A stretch of 25,866 nucleotides of DNA from positions 1 through 25,866 of the forward strand of contig CAJTZL010000046.1 in NCBI GenBank assembly GCA_910583695.1, read 5' to 3'. Positions 21,230 through 25,866 of the stretch are shown piece after piece. This DNA comes from an uncultured Oscillibacter sp. (GTDB taxonomy: Bacteria; Bacillota; Clostridia; Oscillospirales; Oscillospiraceae). The notes below the pieces were generated by a model. That model saw only the letters and a list, made by a program, of their open reading frames with translations. It was not told the origin of the DNA and searched no databases. The stretch's first letter is position 1. Each line of letters starts with the position of its first letter. Both the position numbers and the translations under genes were made by a program.

Positions 21230-22278
21230 CGGTCCAAATCCAAAAGCGCTATGGAGACTTTCTTCTGAACGTGGATTTCACGGCGGAGAACAGACAGGCC
21301 CTGGCCCTGCTGGGGGCCTCCGGCTGCGGGAAGAGCGTGACTTTACGGTGCATCGCAGGCGTCGACAAGCCGGACCGGGGCCGGATTTCGCTGGGCGGGC
21401 AGGTCCTCTTCGACAGCGAAGCGGGGGTGAACCTCCCGCCCCGGAAGCGCCGGGTGGGCTTTCTCTTCCAGAGCTTTGCCCTGTTCCCCCACATGACGGT
21501 GGCGCGGAACGTGGCCGTCTGCCTGGGCTCCCAGGAAAACCGGCGGCGGCGGGCTCGGACGGCGGAGCTCCTGGCCCTGCTCCATCTGGAGGAGCAGGCG
21601 GAGCTCTACCCCCGGCAGCTCTCCGGCGGACAGCAGCAGCGGGCGGCCCTGGCCCGCATCCTGGCGGCAGAGCCCCGGGCACTGCTGCTGGACGAGCCCT
21701 TTTCCGCTCTGGACAGTTTCTTGAAATGGCAGCTGGAGCAGGAGCTCCGGGAGGTCCTGGACCGCTTTCCCGGTCCCGTGGTCTGGGTCAGCCACGACCG
21801 TGGAGAGGTCTGCCGGAACTGCCCCCGGGTCTGCGTGCTGGAGGCAGGGGCCTCCGCCCCCGTGACCACTATGGCGGAGCTGATGTCCAGGCCCGGCACC
21901 GTCGGCGCCGCCCGGCTCTCCGGGTGCAGGAACTACGCCTCCCTCCGTCCCGGCCCCGGCCCGGGGCTGGTGGAGGTTCCGGAATGGGGACTGATCCTGG
22001 AAGCCGCCGCCCCCTGGCGGGAGGGTGCGTCCACCCTGGGCATCCGGGCAGACCGGGTCCACCCGGCGGAGGCGGGGGAGGCCAATTCCTTTTTCTGCCA
22101 GGTCCTCCGGGTGGTGGAGGATGCCTCCGTCATACTGGCCGCCCTGCGCCCGGAGGACGCCGTCCCCGAGGCTCCGCCCCTTTGGATGGAGCTCTCCCGG
22201 GACGCCTGGGCCGCCCTGCCGGACCGGGAACGCCTTCCGGCGGCGATTCGCCCGGAGGATCTGATGCTGTTGGAATAG
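21220..22278 (+). CDS. modC: Molybdate ABC transporter ATPase ModC
   Basis: 352-aa cytosolic ATPase of the ModABC importer. Walker A GASGCGKS (32-39), Q-loop Gln84 (FLFQSFALFPHMTV), ABC signature LSGGQQQRAALARI (134-147), Walker B ALLLDEP (154-160) and H-loop His192 are all present, so it should be active. After the ATPase, a TMAELMSRPGTVGAARLSGCRN linker and a TOBE-like region (about 230-350) follow, ending RLPAAIRPEDLMLLE. In ModC such regions bind molybdate and inhibit transport. It overlaps modB by 10 nt, and mogA begins 11 nt after its stop. Confidence 0.95.
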   Translation: MALTVQIQKRYGDFLLNVDFTAENRQALALLGASGCGKSVTLRCIAGVDKPDRGRISLGGQVLFDSEAGVNLPPRKRRVGFLFQSFALFPHMTVARNVAVCLGSQENRRRRARTAELLALLHLEEQAELYPRQLSGGQQQRAALARILAAEPRALLLDEPFSALDSFLKWQLEQELREVLDRFPGPVVWVSHDRGEVCRNCPRVCVLEAGASAPVTTMAELMSRPGTVGAARLSGCRNYASLRPGPGPGLVEVPEWGLILEAAAPWREGASTLGIRADRVHPAEAGEANSFFCQVLRVVEDASVILAALRPEDAVPEAPPLWMELSRDAWAALPDRERLPAAIRPEDLMLLE

Positions 22279-22289
22279 GAGGAGCTTTC

Positions 22290-22775
22290 ATGTATACAGC
22301 CGCAGTTTTGACCGTCAGCGACCGGAGCTTCCGGGGGGAGCGTCCCGACGGGGCGGGCCCGCTGGCCGCCTCTTTGCTGGAGGCGGCGGGATACCGGGTC
22401 CTTGAGACCGCCCTGGTTCCTGACGAACAGCCGGACATTGAAGCCGCCCTGATCCGTCTGGCCGGTCTGGCCGCCCTGGTGATTACCACCGGCGGCACCG
22501 GCTTCTCCCCCCGGGACGTAACCCCGGAGGCCACATCGGCGGTCTGCGAGCGCATGGCTCCCGGCATTCCGGAGGCCATGCGGGCGGCCTCCCTGGCCGT
22601 CACGCCCCGGGCCATGCTCTCCCGGGCCGCGGCGGGCATCCGGGGCGGGAGCCTCATTGTCAATCTTCCCGGCAGTCCCAAAGCCGCCCGGGAGAACCTG
22701 GAGGCGGTGCTCCCCACCCTGGAGCACGGTCTGGACATGCTCCTGGGCGGTCCCACCGACTGCTCCGTCACTTGA
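22290..22775 (+). CDS. mogA: Molybdopterin adenylyltransferase MogA/MoaB
   Basis: 161-aa cytosolic enzyme of the MoCF-biosynthesis fold that adenylylates molybdopterin before metal insertion. Motifs are VLTVSDRSFRGERPDGAGP (Asp11), LVITTGGTGFSPRDVTPEAT (63-82) with the Mo-pterin loop TTGGTG and Asp76, and LIVNLPGSPKAARENL. Length fits. I cannot strictly separate MogA from MoaB, but in Gram-positives lacking a second copy this gene does the MogA job. ATG 22290 has AGGAGGAG upstream; the longer frame in track with modC is antisense-like noise. Last gene of the run. Confidence 0.92.
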   Translation: MYTAAVLTVSDRSFRGERPDGAGPLAASLLEAAGYRVLETALVPDEQPDIEAALIRLAGLAALVITTGGTGFSPRDVTPEATSAVCERMAPGIPEAMRAASLAVTPRAMLSRAAAGIRGGSLIVNLPGSPKAARENLEAVLPTLEHGLDMLLGGPTDCSVT

Positions 22776-22849
22776 GGGGAGCCAAAGGGGCCCCTTGCAT
22801 GCTCTGCCGATCCGGCAGTCCGCCGGGCCGAAGCGCGGCCCTGCCCCTT

Positions 22850-22888
22850 GCAAAAGCGCCCTCCCGCTTTCCCGGGAGGGCGCTTTCC
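22850..22888. terminator. Bidirectional terminator between mogA and xdhC
   Basis: AAAGCGCCCTCCC (22853-22865), 8-nt loop, GGGAGGGCGCTTT (22874-22886). The ends give a T-run on both strands, serving the convergent mogA and xdhC genes. Confidence 0.88.
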
Positions 22889-22898
22889 ATATTCCCCA

Positions 22899-23873
22899 TC
22901 AATGCGCCGGGCAGCCATGCTCCACCACTCCGGCGGCCTCCCGGCGGAGGGCCCGCTCATAGATCAGCTCCCCGGTGATGCTGACGGCGATTTCCTCCGG
23001 CGTCACCGCCTTGATGGCGGTGCCGATGGGGGTGTGAACCCGCCGCAGGGCCTCCTCGGAGATGCCCGCCTCCCGGAGCCTTCCGTTGACGTAGGCGGTT
23101 TTCGTCCGGGAGCCCATGACGCCGAGATAGGCCAGGGGCCGCCGGAGAAGCTGCTCCTCCACCTCAAAGTCATGGCGGTGTCCGCTGGTCATGACCACGG
23201 CGTAATCCTCCGCCGTCAGCTCCAGTCCGGCGGCAATGCCGGTATAGTCTCCGCAGACCACCGTCTCCGCCTCCGGGAAGCGGGCGGGACTGGCAAACTC
23301 CGCCCGGTCGTCGAACACCGCCACCCGGAAGCCCACGCTCCGCAGAACCGGAACCAGGGCCAGGGCGCAGTGCCCGCCGCCGAAGATCACCACCCGTTCC
23401 CCCACCGGCAGGGGGACTATCAACTGTTCCCCGTCCCAGGCGGGGCCCGCCGGGCCCTCGTTCAGCAGGGCCGGGGCCTTGTCCTCCGCCAGGGCCAGCC
23501 AACCGCCCCGGCGGCTCTCCAGCCGCTCCAGCGCCTCCCGGGCTGCGGCCCTCCAGGCTTCCCCGCCGCGGGAAATGAACTGGAGCAGGACGGTCTGTTC
23601 CCCGCCGCAGACAGAGTCCAGCTCTCCGCCGTGGCGAAGCTCCAGGCGGCACAGGGCGGACCGCTTCTCTCTCAGCAGCTCCGCCGCGAAAGCCAGGGCC
23701 TGGGCCTCCCCCGGCCCGCCGCCGATGGTCCCGGCCTCCAGCCCCTCCCGGCCCGCCAAAAGCTGGGACCCGGTCCCCCGGGGAGTCGACCCCCGGACGG
23801 AGACCACCGTGGCCAGCACGGCGTCCTCCCCCCGGTCCAGCAGGGCCAGCAGCTTTTCAAAGATCGTGTGCAT
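22899..23873 (-). CDS. xdhC: XdhC/CoxI-family molybdoenzyme maturation protein
   Basis: 324-aa protein. The XdhC N-domain (about 10-95) shows GSTPRGTGSQLL (28-39) and TIGGGPGEAQ (49-58); the Rossmann C-domain (about 155-310) shows VVIFGGGHCALAL (161-173), TSGHRHDFEVEEQLL, AYLGVMGSRTK and HTPIGTAIKAVTPEEIAVSI. XdhC proteins bind Moco and deliver its sulfurated form to xanthine dehydrogenase-type enzymes. The usual GGGHVG is GGGHCA here, a small deviation. ATG 23873 has AGGAGC upstream. Its place opposite the moa-mod operon implies a molybdenum hydroxylase elsewhere in the genome. Confidence 0.92.
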   Translation of the reverse strand: MHTIFEKLLALLDRGEDAVLATVVSVRGSTPRGTGSQLLAGREGLEAGTIGGGPGEAQALAFAAELLREKRSALCRLELRHGGELDSVCGGEQTVLLQFISRGGEAWRAAAREALERLESRRGGWLALAEDKAPALLNEGPAGPAWDGEQLIVPLPVGERVVIFGGGHCALALVPVLRSVGFRVAVFDDRAEFASPARFPEAETVVCGDYTGIAAGLELTAEDYAVVMTSGHRHDFEVEEQLLRRPLAYLGVMGSRTKTAYVNGRLREAGISEEALRRVHTPIGTAIKAVTPEEIAVSITGELIYERALRREAAGVVEHGCPAH

Positions 23874-23919
23874 AAGGGTGCTCCTTTCTTCAACCTTAAT
23901 TAAGCTGGAAACCCGGAAC

Positions 23920-24597
23920 CTACCGGCTTTCCAGCTCCCCGGAGAGCACCATCTCCCGGGTCAGCGGCGTATCCTCCGGCAGCTCCACGGTGATGGAGTA
24001 CCAGAGGGAACCGCCGCGCTTGTCCTCCTGCGCCTCGTGGCTGTAGTGCACGGAGACGGTATGGACCGGCGTCCTGGGGGACAGCTCCCCGTAGAGCTCC
24101 ATGGCCCGGTCCGCCATGACCGCCCGCATGGCCTCCCCGGCCGGAACCGGGGCGCTGCGGCTGTCGCAAACGTCAAGGCGGATGCTCACCACCGGCGTAT
24201 CCGGGTCGCCGGGGTCCCACCGGGCGTCCCAGTACGCCCGATTCCCGTTGACCTGCGGGTGTTCCGCGATGCCGAGCTCCTTCCGCAGCACGGTCCTCCG
24301 CCGTTCATCCGTGACCAGCCCGGCATCCAAGTTGTAGTACAAGCTGCGTCCTCCCCCGCCGTTTTTCAGGGTAAAGGTCAGGAAGTAGTTCCCATCCTCC
24401 GGGTCATACCGGGCCCAGAGCCCCTCCGGCTTCAGGTCCGGATAAACCTGAGCGGCATAGCTTCGCATTCGGGCGGCGGAAACCAGATTCCCCAGCACCG
24501 GGAACCAGCCGGTGCTCCCGTCCAGCAGGGCGCAGGAGGCGAAAAACACCAGCAGGAGCGCCGCTGCTCCCAGCAGCTTTGTCCGGTTTGCCCTCAT
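23920..24597 (-). CDS. Uncharacterised exported or lipoprotein-like protein
   Basis: 225-aa protein I do not recognise. It has a hydrophobic N-terminus (LLGAAALLLVFFASC) that could be a signal anchor or a loose lipobox with Cys22 (FASC, Phe at -3 is atypical). The rest is a soluble, beta-rich domain: YAAQVYPDLKPEGLWARYD, YFLTFTLKNGGGGRSLYYNLD, VVSIRLDVCDS and SLWYSITVELPED. The ATG at 24597 is chosen because GGAGG lies 9 nt before it; the upstream MGGK extension has none. It starts 27 nt after traX and ends 46 nt before xdhC, so it is probably co-transcribed with both. Confidence 0.75.
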   Translation of the reverse strand: MRANRTKLLGAAALLLVFFASCALLDGSTGWFPVLGNLVSAARMRSYAAQVYPDLKPEGLWARYDPEDGNYFLTFTLKNGGGGRSLYYNLDAGLVTDERRRTVLRKELGIAEHPQVNGNRAYWDARWDPGDPDTPVVSIRLDVCDSRSAPVPAGEAMRAVMADRAMELYGELSPRTPVHTVSVHYSHEAQEDKRGGSLWYSITVELPEDTPLTREMVLSGELESR

Positions 24598-24624
24598 GGG
24601 CGCGGCCTCCTTTCCGCCCACCCG

Positions 24625-25476
24625 TCAGCCCCCCGCCAGAAGCGGATAGGCCGCCCAGGAAAGCACGTACAAAATATAGACATGGGCGGGATAGAAGGCA
24701 TAAAAGAAGGCCTTCGGCCCCCGGCCCCGCTCTTCATTGTAGCACAGCATCAGGATGGCCGCAAGGGCCCCGTACCACTCGTAGGCGATGGTGAACATCA
24801 TGGTCCAGTGAAACTCCGGGGATTGGTACAGCAGAAGCAGGGGAAGCAGGAAGGAAAACACCATCGTCCCCGCCGTAAAAGCCCCGGCCTGCGCCCTGCG
24901 GTTTCGACGGAACGCATAGAGGAGGATGCCTGCTGCAATGACGGAAATGCTGGCATCCGGGTTGCTGTTCCACATGGGCAGGAGGGTATAGCCCAGGACG
25001 AGCAGGGGCATCTGGAGAACAGGCACGCTCCGTATCAGGAGACCTGCCAGAATGGGCCACGCCAGAGGCAGAACCACCGCCGCCAGCCCCAGGCCCCAGC
25101 GCCTCTCCCCCAGCCAGTCTATGCCCTGAAAGACCACCATCAAAATGGCAAAGGAGGTCATCATGCCGTTCATGGGATAAAAACCGTCGGGCCGGGCAGG
25201 AAGGATGCCGCACATCCACAAAAGCAGAAGCCCGGACATCAGCAGATGTATGGCATATACTTTTATAAAGTACTTTCTTCGGTCGTGGGTATGAGCAAAG
25301 CCCTCCGCCAGACAAAAGAGAAACAGCGGCGCGGCCAGCCGCCCCGCCATGCTGAACCACTCCGGAACCCGGCCCGCATAGGCGAAGAAATAGTGAATGT
25401 GGTCCAGGACCATCAGCCCAAGGGCTATCCATTTCAGTCCCGAGGCGCTGAGGCCCCTTGTCCGTACTTGCTCCAT
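24625..25476 (-). CDS. TraX-family membrane protein
   Basis: 283-aa polytopic membrane protein with about eight to nine hydrophobic segments. It opens with GLKWIALGLMVLDHIHYFFA (the LKxIAxxxMxxDHxH signature of TraX-like proteins), then RLAAPLFLFCLAEGFAHTHDRRKYFIKVYA and FYAFYPAHVYILY near the C-terminus. TraX acetylates F pilin in plasmid conjugation, but chromosomal Firmicutes homologues occur without pilin genes and are probably membrane acyltransferases of unknown substrate. ATG 25476 is preferred to ATG 25482 because GAGGAGA lies 7 nt before it but only about 1-2 nt before the other. No conjugation genes are nearby. Confidence 0.88.
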   Translation of the reverse strand: MEQVRTRGLSASGLKWIALGLMVLDHIHYFFAYAGRVPEWFSMAGRLAAPLFLFCLAEGFAHTHDRRKYFIKVYAIHLLMSGLLLLWMCGILPARPDGFYPMNGMMTSFAILMVVFQGIDWLGERRWGLGLAAVVLPLAWPILAGLLIRSVPVLQMPLLVLGYTLLPMWNSNPDASISVIAAGILLYAFRRNRRAQAGAFTAGTMVFSFLLPLLLLYQSPEFHWTMMFTIAYEWYGALAAILMLCYNEERGRGPKAFFYAFYPAHVYILYVLSWAAYPLLAGG

Positions 25477-25520
25477 AAACATGTCTCCTCTCAAATGTAT
25501 CATTTAATTGGTACAATAGT

Positions 25521-25549
25521 ATAATAATACAAACAAGCGGAACTGTCAA
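25521..25549 (-). promoter_or_regulatory. Promoter for traX and downstream genes
   Basis: On the minus strand consensus TTGACA (25544-25549), 17-nt spacer, TATTAT (25521-25526), just after the antiporter terminator. Confidence 0.8.
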
Positions 25550-25552
25550 GCA

Positions 25553-25581
25553 GAAAAACGCCCGGCCGATTGGCCGGGCGT
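25553..25581 (-). terminator. Terminator after the antiporter gene
   Basis: On the minus strand ACGCCCGGCC-aatc-GGCCGGGCGT (25558-25567 with 25572-25581) followed by TTTTTC. Canonical. Confidence 0.9.
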
Positions 25582-25597
25582 CTCGCCTTATGGGTAA

Positions 25598-25866
25598 TCA
25601 GGAAACGCTGGAATTTCTGGAGCGGATCACAAACAGCGCGCCGATCATCAGCACAATGCCGATGGGCAGGCCCAGGATGCCGGGCGCACCGGCGCTCACC
25701 AGGATGCCCGCGATGAGGTAGGTGACGCCGGACACCACCGCGCAGGTGATGGCATAGGGCAGCTGGGTGGACACGTGGTTCACGTGGTCGCACTGGGCAC
25801 CCGCGGAGGCCATGATGGTGGTATCGGAGATGGGGGAGCAGTGGTCGCCGCAGACGGCGCCGGCCA
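25598..25866 (-). CDS. nhaC: NhaC-type Na+/H+ antiporter, C-terminal part (partial)
   Basis: Only the last 89 codons are inside the window; the gene continues beyond the right edge. The diagnostic block CGDHCSPISDTTIMAS is followed by GAQCDHVNHVSTQLPYA, which is characteristic of the NhaC antiporter family. Two hydrophobic helices and the ending VIRSRNSSVS follow. NhaC proteins exchange sodium for protons, and related members move organic acids or amino acids, so the substrate is not fixed by this fragment. The reading frame is open to the window edge, and an ordinary terminator follows the stop. Confidence 0.87.
   Translation of the reverse strand, partial: AGAVCGDHCSPISDTTIMASAGAQCDHVNHVSTQLPYAITCAVVSGVTYLIAGILVSAGAPGILGLPIGIVLMIGALFVIRSRNSSVS

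Noticed and set aside
24625..25476. TraX as evidence of a conjugative element
   Set aside because: No relaxase, pilin, type IV secretion, integrase or attachment site is present; chromosomal TraX-like proteins are common in Firmicutes.
23479..25524. Long plus-strand open frame (681 codons) opposite xdhC, lipoprotein and traX genes
   Set aside because: Antisense to three genes with clear family motifs and start signals; the translation has no domain and is Pro/Arg/Gln-rich.

Overview
The window reads as a stretch of chromosome from a GC-rich (by eye in the mid-60s percent GC) Gram-positive anaerobe. Strong AGGAGG-type ribosome binding sites, an M-box riboswitch in front of mgtE, a DUF1540 protein, a TraX-family membrane protein, an NhaC-type antiporter and the composition of the molybdenum cluster all fit class Clostridia. 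An Oscillospiraceae-like gut bacterium is my best guess, but this is inference because there is no rRNA or other taxonomic marker. I see no transposase, phage gene, CRISPR array, tRNA or rRNA.

Layout. 1-4.7 kb: on the minus strand an EamA transporter, then a TagA/WecG-type glycosyltransferase overlapping thymidylate kinase; divergently, a 3-methyladenine DNA glycosylase with a HAD phosphatase, then a Qnr-like pentapeptide-repeat protein. 4.9-9.8 kb: a membrane-anchored HtrA protease (minus), then on the plus strand an unrecognised 335-aa protein, a secreted Cys/His-rich protein made of five exact 36-residue repeats, a DUF1540 protein and a TauE/SafE exporter encoded as two coupled half-genes. 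9.9-11.8 kb: an orphan NADAR-type (DarT1-associated) antitoxin homologue, divergent from a HAD phosphatase and an NTF2-like protein. 12.0-15.7 kb: mgtE under an M-box riboswitch and terminator, a small AT-richer membrane protein whose 5' end carries a perfect 12-bp inverted repeat, and a GH13 glycosidase.

15.8-23.9 kb is the functional core, a molybdenum locus. A Crp/Fnr-type regulator is divergent from the run moaA-moaC-MOSC-(MoeA-like)-modA-modB-modC-mogA. The run would import molybdate (ModABC), make cyclic pyranopterin monophosphate (MoaA, MoaC), adenylylate molybdopterin (MogA) and possibly insert the metal (MoeA-like). A 14-bp dyad lies at about -41.5 of the predicted moaA start, the class II activator position, so the adjacent regulator may switch the operon on. 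Convergent to it on the minus strand, a TraX-like protein, a lipoprotein-like protein and an XdhC/CoxI-family maturation factor form a likely operon. XdhC implies a molybdenum hydroxylase encoded elsewhere. The window ends inside an NhaC-type antiporter gene.

The items most worth a second look are the five-repeat Cys/His secreted protein, the orphan NADAR homologue without a visible DarT toxin, the Crp/Fnr dyad, the four-cysteine tail on the MoeA-like protein, and the inverted repeat over the start of the small membrane protein.
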